A DNA stretch of 61,003 bases. Origin: Candidatus Woesearchaeota archaeon. Lineage in GTDB: Archaea; Nanobdellota; Nanobdellia; Woesearchaeales; UBA10216. A model generated the notes under the pieces. It had not been told where the DNA came from. It worked only from the letters and a program-made list of their open reading frames with translations, and did not search any database. Of this stretch, positions 42,244 through 50,992 are shown piece after piece (the first letter of the stretch is position 1; the number at the start of each line of letters is the position of its first letter). The position numbers and the translations under genes were made by a program. The stretch covers positions 1 through 61,003 of the forward strand of contig JACPBX010000031.1 in the NCBI GenBank assembly GCA_016180085.1, in the 5' to 3' direction.

Positions 42244-43314
42244 TCAAACCCTGTGATATCTTAAGATTCTTTCATCTAATTTTCTTAGCAATTTGGCTGT
42301 TTTTGGCCCGGCGTCTGTAAAGAGGTATATTGCAGCTCCGGAAGCAATAGTCCAAGCGGCACTTGCAAAAAATAGTCCTAATTCTTTTGGATCGCTCGAA
42401 TATGAATAGGCTGCACCTCCAACACCTGCACCAGTAGCTAAAATACTTGCCCAATACAGAGTATTCCAAGGCTTTTCATTAAATTGCAATGCGGCATACC
42501 ACTGCGTAGATCTTGTAATCCAGCCTCTATCTGAACTCCTAAGTAATTCTAATGTTTCTTGTATTCTTCTTCTATCTCCTTGGGGCAATTCTCCTTTCTT
42601 CAAGAGAAATTCATATCCTCGTTCTATCTGTTTTAATGTCCTGTCAATTTTGTGTGTTACTTCAAAACACTTTCCGATTCTTGCTTCTGGGAATTCGTTA
42701 GTATTCCTGACGTTTTCGTAGACTTGTGGAGCTGTAGCATCTTCTATCAGGTTTAGCACGTCTTTAAGCTGCATAAATCCTGTTGCTATGCTACCGTAAG
42801 CTTCGGCTGCGGAAGCAGGTTTGTTGCCTTCTTTTTTATGAGTAGGTGTCAATCCATTGTTTACAGTAACTGAAACATTTTGCTCGTCAAAAGCATAATG
42901 TGCGCCTTCGTAAAGCAAAGCTTCTTCTATAGCTTGTTCAGCTCGAGATTCAGCAGTTGTTGCTAGCTGTCTTAAAGCAACAGCAGCCAACAGCCTCATA
43001 GCACTGACATAGGGTTCAGAAAATTCATCTATTCTTTTTACCGTATCATGCAAGCCGTCGTAGATTTCACTCTTTTCTTTCGGATTACCGTCCATCATTT
43101 TCGGTTTCCAAGCGTGCCTCAAAGCTATTAGACCATCAACATACTCTTCCAGTCCTTTTTTCGCGGTTCTCTCTAAAGTTCTTTTATCTACTCTTAATTG
43201 ACGCAATATCGAGCTGATATCTTGATTTGCTGCTTCCGACTGCGTTAATCTTTCTATGGCTGCGTCTAGTGTAGATTCTGAATACAGGTTTCTAACCCAA
43301 AAGTTCATCCTCAC
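42244..43314 (-). CDS. Hypothetical membrane protein, A/T-rich gene
   Basis: A 356-residue protein. A long helical N-terminal region (about 1-270) may form coiled coils, followed by two hydrophobic segments (about 285-305 and 312-332; WASILATGAGVGGAAYSY and FFASAAWTIASGAAIYLF) and a basic C-terminus. ATG 43308 is an alternative start. The gene is visibly richer in A/T, with more A- or T-ending codons than neighbours, which suggests recent transfer. No family is recognised. Confidence 0.55.
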   Translation of the reverse strand: MRMNFWVRNLYSESTLDAAIERLTQSEAANQDISSILRQLRVDKRTLERTAKKGLEEYVDGLIALRHAWKPKMMDGNPKEKSEIYDGLHDTVKRIDEFSEPYVSAMRLLAAVALRQLATTAESRAEQAIEEALLYEGAHYAFDEQNVSVTVNNGLTPTHKKEGNKPASAAEAYGSIATGFMQLKDVLNLIEDATAPQVYENVRNTNEFPEARIGKCFEVTHKIDRTLKQIERGYEFLLKKGELPQGDRRRIQETLELLRSSDRGWITRSTQWYAALQFNEKPWNTLYWASILATGAGVGGAAYSYSSDPKELGLFFASAAWTIASGAAIYLFTDAGPKTAKLLRKLDERILRYHRV

Positions 43315-43475
43315 ATTTACTATTTAACAGTGATGACTTTAAAAACCTTTCGGTGCCTTCGCCGGCCATTCTACGTATTTTTGGGTTTCAAGCTGCTGCT
43401 TTTGCAGCTACGAATGAAAATTGAATAAAGAAAAACAAAAAAAAGAATTAAGCTGGAACGACGAATAAGCTGTTC

Positions 43476-43598
43476 TTATTCTCTCCTGCTTCCTCTGTGC
43501 TTTGAATAGCAGTCCCTGCAATAAACAGGCCTGCCTTCAGCCGGCTTGAAAGGCACCTCAGACTGTGCCCCACATTCGGAGCAAGTTATCTGCCCCAC
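43476..43598 (-). CDS. Small zinc-ribbon protein, 40 residues
   Basis: A short minus-strand ORF from GTG 43598 to TAA 43476: ITCSECGAQSEVPFKPAEGR, then PVYCRDCYSKH. The CxxCG...VPFKP..GRPVYCxxCY pattern is a zinc ribbon common as a tiny protein in DPANN and CPR genomes. A TATA-like CTTTATATATTC on the minus strand (about 43651-43640) sits 30-40 bp before the start. No ATG fits. T-rich sequence follows its 3' end (43425-43450 read on the minus strand). The function is unknown. Confidence 0.65.
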   Translation of the reverse strand: MGQITCSECGAQSEVPFKPAEGRPVYCRDCYSKHRGSRRE

Positions 43599-43665
43599 GA
43601 TACTACTGCGAGAAATCCTGTATGCGCTTTAGGGGTAAATTTGAATATATAAAGGTATGCTTTTT

Positions 43666-44277
43666 TCAAGCTTGGGCTGGGGCTTTTTTGCCACAGTACA
43701 GCTGCCGCAAGGCACCCACAAGGTAAAAATTTTCTCGAATAAACCCATCCCTGCTCGGGTCTGACTTAAGGCTGAAAGCATGCATCCAGTCAAGGATTAC
43801 CGGCCTTGCCGGCTTTCCGGAGTCCGCAAAGAAGTCAGCATCTTCAGGGAGAGACAAACCCCTATCGTGAACCTGTCTTACCATGGCTTCAAGCTGACCG
43901 AAAAACTCCTCAGGCAGCGGGGAAACGTCACATAAGTTTCTTAAGCCGCGGTAGTGCTGGAACAGCATAGCTGACGAGAACTGCAGTTCGCCGTTGGCAA
44001 ATGCCCGTTCCCGGGCAATCACACTTGCCTTTTCCGGAATCGCTACTCCGACCTGTGATTCGGTAATCGAACATTCAAAAAAGTCAAAGGGCTCAGGAAC
44101 GCCTTGGATGCCCTTCAGCTTTTTAAGCACTTCAAATTCCGTTCTGCTTAACGCAACAGCATCTGGGCGCTTAAAGTACAGCTTCGCGGCAGCTGCCCTG
44201 CCTTTGTAGTCTGCTGCAAGAACTATAGCTGTGCTTCCGTAGCTGATATACCACAGATTCCTGAAAGGAAGGTTCAC
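43666..44277 (-). CDS. Protein-kinase-fold protein, degenerate
   Basis: A 203-residue protein. The N-lobe pattern is YGSTAIVLAADYKGRAAAAK followed by a Glu in SRTEFEVLKKL, as in small kinase-like proteins (ATP-binding Lys in AAKLYF). The C-lobe has VRQVHDRGLSLPEDADFF in the place of the catalytic loop and RPVILDWMHAF in the place of DFG. The HxD catalytic Asp is not in its usual context, so activity is doubtful. It resembles RIO/Kdo-kinase-like families in size. It may be a pseudokinase. Confidence 0.5.
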   Translation of the reverse strand: MNLPFRNLWYISYGSTAIVLAADYKGRAAAAKLYFKRPDAVALSRTEFEVLKKLKGIQGVPEPFDFFECSITESQVGVAIPEKASVIARERAFANGELQFSSAMLFQHYRGLRNLCDVSPLPEEFFGQLEAMVRQVHDRGLSLPEDADFFADSGKPARPVILDWMHAFSLKSDPSRDGFIRENFYLVGALRQLYCGKKAPAQA

Positions 44278-44348
44278 ATAAGCAGTTAATCACTGTCGGC
44301 TTTTAAAGGTAACCCACTGGACACGCTCGTTGCCACCAGCTGGCTTTT

Positions 44349-44900
44349 CTAAGTTCGATGCATCCTCGTCGCTTGCAAGTGTGGCAAGTTTTCGTGGCCT
44401 AGGCTCCTGGCAGCCTCAACAATTTTACTGCTGATATAAGCTCTCCTTTGTGCAAAATCAGCAGGGTTAGGCACTACGACAACAGAAGTATCTCGCGTTC
44501 CTTGCCCATACGCAACAGTTACTATTTTTTGTCGCGTAACTATCATCCCCAAAAAACTAGGATCTTCTGCAATTTCCCTCTTGAAATAAGCCAAGTCATT
44601 ACCCGCCAAATAATCTATATTGCCGCTTGGGTGGGTGTGCCAATCAATGTATCCGTATGGTGGGTTGTCTTTGAGGAATCTTTCCATAATTCTCCATCTT
44701 GCGTCCTCCGGCCTTACTTCATAACGATGTCCTCTTCCCAGCATAAACAAACCGTCGACTCTTAGTCTAACAAGATGCCTTACAGGCAGGGGTACATAAA
44801 ATAAAGCGCCAACAGTTTCCTGCTCCAATCCTGCAAACGTCTTGAGTCTTTCTTCCAGCGTTCTTGGTAGCAGAATTTTCCTTTGAAGATTTTGTGCCAT
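44349..44900 (-). CDS. JAB1/MPN (JAMM) metalloprotease-like protein
   Basis: A 183-residue protein. ATG 44900 is chosen because GATTTATAAATG on the minus strand (about 44932-44921) lies about 26 bp before it; an upstream in-frame start would precede the TATA box. The JAMM motif is present: a Glu in QETVGALFY (about 27) and YIDWHTHPSGNIDYLAGND (about 82-100). HxHP is intact, but the segment to the Asp is one residue longer than usual and the Ser is replaced. Family members cleave ubiquitin-like conjugates or C-terminal tails. No ubiquitin-like gene is visible nearby. Confidence 0.72.
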   Translation of the reverse strand: MAQNLQRKILLPRTLEERLKTFAGLEQETVGALFYVPLPVRHLVRLRVDGLFMLGRGHRYEVRPEDARWRIMERFLKDNPPYGYIDWHTHPSGNIDYLAGNDLAYFKREIAEDPSFLGMIVTRQKIVTVAYGQGTRDTSVVVVPNPADFAQRRAYISSKIVEAARSLGHENLPHLQATRMHRT

Positions 44901-45044
44901 TAAGAAGCCTATGATTGGCGCATTTATAAATCTTTCTTTTTTGACCACTCATCAGTAACGAACGCACTGGACACTGGACATGCCCGGCTAGGGTATTTAA
45001 GCAACTTCTGCAGTTGTGAATGGTTGAAACGGAGGTGATGTTAC

Positions 45045-45239
45045 ATGGCCATGCCAACCATGTTGAGTGTAAGTGCGGTAAGTGAGCTTTTTTTCAGCCA
45101 CATAAAGGAGCTTAGCGTCCAGAGCCTCAGGGAGCTTAAGGACGGCAGGCAGAGGGCTGAGCTGAGGCTTGTGCGTGGCTTCAGGGATTTCAGCGAGTTG
45201 CAGTCCACCTCTACTGCTTCTAGACTTGTAAGGGCATAG
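45045..45239 (+). CDS. Small hypothetical protein, 64 residues
   Basis: A very strong ribosome-binding site (GGAGGTGATG at 45032-45041) stands before ATG 45045, and GGTATTTAAGC (about 44992-45002) is a TATA box. The protein is one or two amphipathic helices (VSELFFSHIKELSVQSLREL, then KDGRQRAELRLVRGF). No homologue is recognised. The expression signals are stronger than those of most neighbours, so the gene is likely real. Confidence 0.55.
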   Translation: MAMPTMLSVSAVSELFFSHIKELSVQSLRELKDGRQRAELRLVRGFRDFSELQSTSTASRLVRA

Positions 45240-45330
45240 CAGGGCATAGCCCGCTTGAGTTGTGGGTTGGGGGTGGGGCTACTTCTGCCACAACAAATAT
45301 TTTATATTCCTCCTTTATCTTGCCGCAGTC

Positions 45331-45903
45331 GTGGAAATCGTCACAAAGGAAGAGTTTCTTCTGGAGAAGATAAAGTACTTCAAGCTTATCAGCCAGGGCG
45401 CTGTGTTCATATACCCGACAGACACCATTTACGGCATTGGCTGCGATGCCACAAACGAAGCAGCCGTAAAACGGATACGCAGCATAAAACAGCGGAGCTC
45501 CATGCCTTTCTCTGTCATTGCGCCTTCAAGGAGGTGGGTATCGGAAAACTGCCAGCTCTCGCCGGAAGGGGAAAAATGGCTTGGAAGGCTTCCCGGGCCG
45601 TACACGCTTATTTTCAGGCTGAAAAACAAGTCAGCCATTGCGGCAGCTGTAAACCTGGGCGGCAACACCCTGGGCATACGGATGCCAGAACATTGGATAA
45701 GGGGCGTTGTTGCAGAGCTCGAACTTCCCGTAATCAGCACAAGCGCAAACATCACAGGCGAGCCCTACATGGCTTCCATAGAAGACCTTGACGACTCAAT
45801 CAGGCAGAAGGTGGACTTCATCGTTTACGAGGGCGAAAAGCAGGGCAAGCCATCAACCATAGTCAAGCTGTTTGAGAGGGAAGTTGAGGTTGTGGAGAGG
45901 TAA
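45331..45903 (+). CDS. Sua5/YrdC/YciO-family threonylcarbamoyl-AMP synthase
   Basis: A 190-residue protein, the YrdC-domain length without the extra Sua5 domain. IYPTDTIYGIGCDATNEAAV (about 27-46) has the conserved PTDT-YG motif. KQRSSMPFSVIAP, LPGPYTLIF, TLGIRMPEH and ISTSANITGEPY complete the fold. It makes threonylcarbamoyl-AMP for t6A37 in tRNAs. GTG 45331 is chosen: AAATATTTTATATTCC (about 45296-45308) lies about 28 bp before, giving a leaderless GTG start. Confidence 0.88.
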   Translation: MEIVTKEEFLLEKIKYFKLISQGAVFIYPTDTIYGIGCDATNEAAVKRIRSIKQRSSMPFSVIAPSRRWVSENCQLSPEGEKWLGRLPGPYTLIFRLKNKSAIAAAVNLGGNTLGIRMPEHWIRGVVAELELPVISTSANITGEPYMASIEDLDDSIRQKVDFIVYEGEKQGKPSTIVKLFEREVEVVER

Positions 45904-45972
45904 GCCAAAAAAAGTTTATCCCTGCAACAAACAGTCAGGCTGAAGCCCGGCCGCTTTGACTTTAGTGGGCTA

Positions 45973-46644
45973 TTATTTATAACTGCATTCTGCCGCGTTT
46001 AGTTGTACGTAGCGTCTGTTTGCAGGCCGCTTCCCTGCGCCTACGCCTAGAATATCGGGAGCTGTTGCTAATCCTAATTCCTCTAGTATTTCCTGTAAGC
46101 CGATCAAGCGCGAGTTACGGGCAAGCTCTTTCCGCCTAGCCGCGTAAGATTCAAAGGTAGGCGGAGGTTGGTCTCCGTTACCAACTACTCTTTTATGTCC
46201 TGTGCCGTAAGTTACAATGTAGTTAACAAGATGCGGCACCTTCCCAAACTCGTCGCGAAGAAAGAAAAACACACGGTAAGGCAACTGGGTTTCTTTCCCT
46301 TTCTCTTCAGGAGTCTTAAGCTTAGCAAGACGCTCATTAAGACCACGGTGAATATCATGCAGACAGGATTGCAGCCATACTTGATGGCGCTTCTGATCTG
46401 TTGGCGGCAACTTGAATGTATTTTTACCGTACACTGCAGCGTGAAGACCATTGACGGTGAAACAAATGAGCTCATAAAGCTGCTCAGGGGTTGCTCTTCC
46501 GAGTATCGGATGCTCACCACTCATCCTTTCGATAATATCAGCTAGGACTGGCTGTTCCCAAAGCCTTGTGCCAATTCGGGGCACACCGCTTTGGGGCGAA
46601 CTGCCTGCTTCCTCTAGCACTTTTATTTCTAGTACGTCGCCCAT
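45973..46644 (-). CDS. Hypothetical protein, 223 residues
   Basis: No family recognised. Soluble, alpha/beta to helical, with VPRIGTRLWEQPVLADIIER near the N-terminus and a basic C-terminus (GVGAGKRPANRRYVQL). No signal peptide. AAGATTTAAATATTGAC on the minus strand (about 46690-46674) is a promoter-like box about 35-45 bp before the ATG. It is divergent from the metallophosphoesterase gene. The function is unknown. Confidence 0.5.
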   Translation of the reverse strand: MGDVLEIKVLEEAGSSPQSGVPRIGTRLWEQPVLADIIERMSGEHPILGRATPEQLYELICFTVNGLHAAVYGKNTFKLPPTDQKRHQVWLQSCLHDIHRGLNERLAKLKTPEEKGKETQLPYRVFFFLRDEFGKVPHLVNYIVTYGTGHKRVVGNGDQPPPTFESYAARRKELARNSRLIGLQEILEELGLATAPDILGVGAGKRPANRRYVQLNAAECSYK

Positions 46645-46765
46645 TGTGCTTCCCTACAAGCATATGTAGGTCAATATTTAAATCTTTCTATTTTTATCAC
46701 TATTTAGTGGCTACTTTATTGAGGCAGCGATGGTTTTATATACTAGCCCAGCCTACCCGTAAGCT

Positions 46766-47386
46766 ATGAAAATCCTTGCAGCAGGCTGCATCCATAGCAA
46801 CAGCACATTAATTGAATCCCTTGCAGAGCAGGCGGAGAAGGAGAACGTTGATTTGGTTGTGCTGTGCGGCGACCTGACCTATGGCGAGCAGAGCACTGAC
46901 AACATCATAGGCCCGTTTGTAAAGAAGGGCAAAAAGGTTGCCCTCGTTCCTGGCAACCACGAAACCGTTGCAACTGCAGAGTTTCTCGCCAAAAAATACG
47001 GCGCTGTCAACCTTCACGGCTACCACCTTAAGCATGAAAACGCTGATGGAACCGGAACTGTCGGCTTCTTTGGCTGCGGGGGAGCAAACATAGGGCTGTT
47101 TCAGCTGCCGGAAGAAGAAATATTCTACACCCTTTACAAGGCCCACAAGGGCGTAAAGGACGCCAGGAAGCGCATCATGGTAACGCATGTGCATCCAAAG
47201 GACACAATGATTGAGCAGTTTTCTGACTTTGTGCGGGGCAGCAGCGGCGTAAAGAAGGCAATAGACATCCTAAAGCCTGACCTTTTGCTGTGCAGCCATG
47301 TCCACGAGGCATCCGGCCTGGAAGAAACTGTTGGCACGACAAGGGTCATCAATGTCAGCAAAGTTGGAAAGGTTATTGAGGTTTGA
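46766..47386 (+). CDS. Metallophosphoesterase with Cys in the first metal motif
   Basis: A 206-residue calcineurin-like phosphoesterase. Motif II is VLCGDLTYGE, motif III is LVPGNHET (about 66-73), and later metal ligands are in MVTHVHPKD and LLCSHVHEASG. Motif I, normally D-x-H (SDIHGN), reads AAGCIHSN (Cys8-Ile-His10), so the first metal-ligand Asp is Cys. All other ligands are present. This may shift metal preference or reduce activity. GGTTTTATATACT (about 46731-46743) is the TATA box about 28 bp before the ATG. It overlaps the convergent gene by 14 bp. Confidence 0.82.
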   Translation: MKILAAGCIHSNSTLIESLAEQAEKENVDLVVLCGDLTYGEQSTDNIIGPFVKKGKKVALVPGNHETVATAEFLAKKYGAVNLHGYHLKHENADGTGTVGFFGCGGANIGLFQLPEEEIFYTLYKAHKGVKDARKRIMVTHVHPKDTMIEQFSDFVRGSSGVKKAIDILKPDLLLCSHVHEASGLEETVGTTRVINVSKVGKVIEV

Positions 47387-47984
47387 GTTCTGCGAGCTTT
47401 TTGCTGAGCGTGAGGGTTGCGGCCCTCATTTTCAGATAAGCCTGTTCTCCGCCGTTGTCGCTTTGCAGCGGGAGCAGGTCGTAACTGACAAGGTCAACAC
47501 CATCTTTGGGCGTGAATGGCAGGCTGCGATGCCATGCCCCCATCTCTTCCAGTAGCGCTTCATATAATAGAGCCCACGTTCCCATGCTTCTCAAGGGAAA
47601 CGTTATTTGACCAGGGGTTATCTGTCCTTTGAAAGGAGTTTCGCCATACGCAGTGCCAACTATTATGCCGTTGGCAATGTAGTGGTCTGGTGTTTTGGAG
47701 AACACCACGCGCAGGAGGCTCTCCAAGCCCTGTGCCTCGCCTCCTCCAACCAGTGTGCTTCTGAGCACGTGCTGCGCCTGGCTATCGGCAGGCGAACCAC
47801 GGCTCTGCACATAATGCCGTATAACTTTCCCTACAACTTCGTCAAGCCATTTTTGATATTCGGTCTGGGAAGGCTGAAAAGGTTTTTTGGGAAAGTCGTC
47901 CAACATTTTTACCAGATCGGGATGCCTCCCAAGCAGGGCATCTACCCATTGATTCAACTCGCCAGGGTCCTTTTCAGGTGTCAT
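47373..47984 (-). CDS. Hypothetical protein, 203 residues
   Basis: No family recognised. Soluble and mostly helical, with acidic N-terminal segments (PEKDPGELNQWVDALLGRHP) and a central KGQITPGQITFPLRSMGTWA. No Cys and no signal peptide. It lies 27 bp after rtcB in the same direction? In fact it is downstream of rtcB (rtcB ends at 48012), so it may be the last gene of the archease-rtcB transcript. The function is unknown. Confidence 0.5.
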   Translation of the reverse strand: MTPEKDPGELNQWVDALLGRHPDLVKMLDDFPKKPFQPSQTEYQKWLDEVVGKVIRHYVQSRGSPADSQAQHVLRSTLVGGGEAQGLESLLRVVFSKTPDHYIANGIIVGTAYGETPFKGQITPGQITFPLRSMGTWALLYEALLEEMGAWHRSLPFTPKDGVDLVSYDLLPLQSDNGGEQAYLKMRAATLTLSKKLAELKPQ

Positions 47985-48011
47985 CAGTCTCTGCTCCTAA
48001 CTTTTAACTTT

Positions 48012-50942
48012 TTATCCCTTCACTACTCCCAAAGGCGTCAGCCTTGCTACCAGCTTTCCCAGCTTTGCCTCGTTGGAAACCCGGCAGACTTCGTCAACGT
48101 CCTTGTAAGCCGGAACGTGCTCCTCTGCTATGCCTTTCCAGCTTGCTGCCTTCACAAGTATGCCGCGCTGCTCCAGCTCTTTTGCTACAGCCTCTCCCCT
48201 GAACCTGTGAATTGCCTCTGCCCTGGACATCTCCCTTCCTGCGCCATGCGCTGTGCTGCCCCAGCTCCTCTCCTCTGCCTCATTAGTGCCGACAAGAACG
48301 TAACTTGCAGTGCCCATAGTTCCCGGAATAAAAACCGGCTGCCCAACATCACGATACACTTCGTTGACCTCTTCTCTTCCAGGGCCAAAGCTTCTGGTAG
48401 CGCCTTTCCTGTGCACGCAAAGCTCTTTCAGCTCTCCATCAACCTTGTGTTTCTCGATTTTGCCGATGTTGTGGCAGACGTCATAGACCTGCTTCATGCC
48501 GTGGTCAGTGCCCATGACCTTTTTGAAGCTGTCACGAATCCAGTGCACAATCATCTGCCTGTTTGCGAATGCGTAGTTCATTCCTGCGCACATTGCCTTG
48601 AAGTATTTCTGGCCGAGTTCAGAGTTGAATGGCGCGTTAATCAGCTCCCGGTCTGGCAGGTCAGCAAAGCCATACTTCTTCTCCATTTCGCGGATGTAGT
48701 CTGAAGCCACCTGGTGGCCCAGGCCTCGGCTTCCGCAGTGGACCATCACAGTTACCTGGCCTTTGCCGGTTATTCCAAAAGCCGCTGCTGTTTTTTCATC
48801 ATAAACAGCATCCACAGCCTGTATTTCCAAAAAGTGGTTGCCAGCTCCCAGTGTTCCGAGCTGCGGTTTGCCCCGGGCAATTGCCGTGTGCGAAACGAAC
48901 TGGGGGTCTGCCTGCTTCATGTAGCCATACTCTTCTGTTGCTGCCAAATCGTCCTTGGTGCCGTAGCCCTGTTCCAGGCTCCAGCGGGAGCCTTTTGCAA
49001 GGATTTCGTTCATCTCAGCATCAGAAAGCCTTGTCAGGCCTCCTCTGCCTACCCCTGAAGGGACCTCAGCAAAAAGAGTGTCAAGAAGCTGCTTGAGCTT
49101 TGGCTTTATGTCGTCTGGAGTCCAGTCTGTGCGAACGAGGCGGACGCCGCAGTTTGAAACTACCATGCCATTCGCAAGGAAGTTGTGGTTTTTCTGTATA
49201 GTAAAATCGTAGACTTGTTCCACTCCTGCGGGGGTGACGCTGGCTATTGTATCAAAAAGGACGCCAGTATGCTGTAAATCCGTTTGGCACGCTCGGACAA
49301 ACTCGTTGAAGGAAATGAAGTTCAGCGTTATACGGGAGGGAGTATTTTCATAGAGGCAGCGCTCGATGAATCGCTCGTTTGCAATACGAGAAATAAGGAG
49401 TTTTTTTATTTCAGATGGGCGCAACTGCTTCTGTTTGAGCTCCTTGACCATGTGCGCAATCGCAGTTCTTTGCGCGGTTAACGCTTGCTTCTTTAGGATA
49501 TACAGGACGGCAATGTTGGCCAATGCTGCCCTTTTCCCATTATACTCAAATCCAATTGTCCTATACAGAGTGAGCAGGTTATCTTCATCTGCTGAGAGAA
49601 TCAGTCTAAGCCGATAGGTTTCCCCCTGCTTGTTCCTGAACTCCTTTCTTTGGGCAAGCTTATTGGTTTTGACGCCAAGGTCATCTAACAGTTGCATGAT
49701 ATCAACCATGAATGACCTTCCGGCTTCAAGCACACTTGCTGTTTTGTTTTGACCAAATACAGGGGAATAAAAACCGGTTTTTGTGTGAGTTTTCGGGGTG
49801 GTGAGTTCTGCGCCAAACAAGCCTGCCAAAAAAAGCCGCTTAATCCATTGTGGCGCTGTTTTAACCCATGCTGGAATAGAATAGCCTGTGGATGCTTTTT
49901 TTCCTAGCGGCATGCCTAAAGCAACAAAGAGTTTTGCCAAGGATGTCGAAGATACATGAAGCTCATAGTTCGTGGAAGTGAACGATTTGGTACCGTACTG
50001 GTCTGTAATTTTATGGTCAGGGGTTCGTTCATAGATGCTGGCAGTATAGCCTATTTTTTCCAAGTCACCCTGCATTAGCTCCAGGTCTTTTTTTTCGCCA
50101 TACACATGTATTTGTCCTTTTTTTGCAGAGAAGTAAACGATGCCATCCCCAAAGAGGTAGCCTAGGATCTTCGTAAGGTAAGGGAGAGCTGCAGAATTCT
50201 CGCGAAGCGGCAGGAGGCCCCTTTTTTTTAGTTGGACGATACATTCCTGGGAAACAATAGACGTTTCGTCAACGATAATCCTAGGAGAAGGGTCTGCGTA
50301 GGCAGTGCCGAAAAAGGGGTATACACTAACAGAGTTGCCAGGTTTTAGCTCGCCCAAGGATAACATTCCCGCCCGTGTAAGGAAAGGATGCTCAAGAGTT
50401 GCGCGAATAGTGAATCCGGCCTCTGTGATAAGCTCATAGACCTGCTGGGGAGCGGTCTTTTTCATGAAAAAGAGTGGTAGGTCTGTTTCAAGGCTCTTCA
50501 TTTGATGGTTGTAAGAGAGAATCGGGAGGGCAGCAAATCGTTTAAGCAAAAGTGAGCTTGATTGGGAAGCGTCGGTAGAAAAGTCCTGTTCAAAGTCTTT
50601 GATTGGCTTGTGAAAGCCCAATTCTGTAAGGACAAAGCTATCGCCCGTAATGCAGTTGACATCGTAGCCAATGCCGCCTGGTGAGATTATCCCCTCGTTT
50701 GTGTCAAATGCTGCAACGCCGCCGATTGGAAAACCATAGCCCTCATGGGCATCAGGCATCACATAAGAATATTTTTGAATTCCCTTGAGATGAGCAACAT
50801 TTGCTGCCTGCATCAAAGTCCTATCCTGCTGTATCTTCTGTACCAGCTTCTCAGATGCGAAGATTCTCGCAGGCACTCTCATGCCTCCATGCTTGGGTAT
50901 TTCCCACTCGTACTCTGATATTTTCTTTAGTTCCATTGCCAT
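48012..50942 (-). CDS. rtcB: RNA-splicing ligase RtcB interrupted by an intein
   Basis: 976 residues, about 500 more than normal RtcB. The N-extein is residues 1-96 (PDAHEGYGFPIGGVAAFDTN, then SPGGIGYDVN). The C-extein resumes CGVRLVRTDW and contains GAGNHFLEI, MVHCGSRGLGHQ and HGAGREMSR (the guanylylated His of the GTP-dependent mechanism). RtcB joins 2',3'-cyclic phosphate and 5'-OH RNA ends in tRNA splicing and repair. The intein sits directly before the metal-binding active-site Cys, which becomes the +1 nucleophile. GGAGGTGA upstream supports ATG 50942. The archease cofactor gene is two genes upstream in the same direction. Confidence 0.93.
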   Translation of the reverse strand: MAMELKKISEYEWEIPKHGGMRVPARIFASEKLVQKIQQDRTLMQAANVAHLKGIQKYSYVMPDAHEGYGFPIGGVAAFDTNEGIISPGGIGYDVNCITGDSFVLTELGFHKPIKDFEQDFSTDASQSSSLLLKRFAALPILSYNHQMKSLETDLPLFFMKKTAPQQVYELITEAGFTIRATLEHPFLTRAGMLSLGELKPGNSVSVYPFFGTAYADPSPRIIVDETSIVSQECIVQLKKRGLLPLRENSAALPYLTKILGYLFGDGIVYFSAKKGQIHVYGEKKDLELMQGDLEKIGYTASIYERTPDHKITDQYGTKSFTSTNYELHVSSTSLAKLFVALGMPLGKKASTGYSIPAWVKTAPQWIKRLFLAGLFGAELTTPKTHTKTGFYSPVFGQNKTASVLEAGRSFMVDIMQLLDDLGVKTNKLAQRKEFRNKQGETYRLRLILSADEDNLLTLYRTIGFEYNGKRAALANIAVLYILKKQALTAQRTAIAHMVKELKQKQLRPSEIKKLLISRIANERFIERCLYENTPSRITLNFISFNEFVRACQTDLQHTGVLFDTIASVTPAGVEQVYDFTIQKNHNFLANGMVVSNCGVRLVRTDWTPDDIKPKLKQLLDTLFAEVPSGVGRGGLTRLSDAEMNEILAKGSRWSLEQGYGTKDDLAATEEYGYMKQADPQFVSHTAIARGKPQLGTLGAGNHFLEIQAVDAVYDEKTAAAFGITGKGQVTVMVHCGSRGLGHQVASDYIREMEKKYGFADLPDRELINAPFNSELGQKYFKAMCAGMNYAFANRQMIVHWIRDSFKKVMGTDHGMKQVYDVCHNIGKIEKHKVDGELKELCVHRKGATRSFGPGREEVNEVYRDVGQPVFIPGTMGTASYVLVGTNEAEERSWGSTAHGAGREMSRAEAIHRFRGEAVAKELEQRGILVKAASWKGIAEEHVPAYKDVDEVCRVSNEAKLGKLVARLTPLGVVKG
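49152..50654 (-). other. Intein with LAGLIDADG homing endonuclease in RtcB
   Basis: 501 codons, from Cys97 (50652-50654) to the Asn before the extein Cys (codon 49149-49151). Block A is CITGDSFVLTELGFHKPI; block B-like TLEHPFLTRAG; the C-terminal blocks are VYDFTIQKNHNFLANGMVVS and Asn. Two DOD motifs are seen: LTKILGYLFGDGIVYF and LFLAGLFGAELTTP. The acidic residues are Asp in the first and Glu in the second, so the endonuclease may be active. Penultimate residue is Ser, not the common His. Inteins at this RtcB site are known in Pyrococcus. Confidence 0.9.
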
Positions 50943-50992
50943 TCTTTCGTTTTCACCTCCGCCGCGTTTTGGCAGCTGCGTTGGTTTAAAAA

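Noticed and set aside
47607-48704. A 365-codon plus-strand frame opposite rtcB
   Set aside because: It runs antisense through the conserved C-terminal RtcB domain, has no promoter or ribosome-binding site, and its protein is Cys/His/Leu-rich as expected for a shadow frame.
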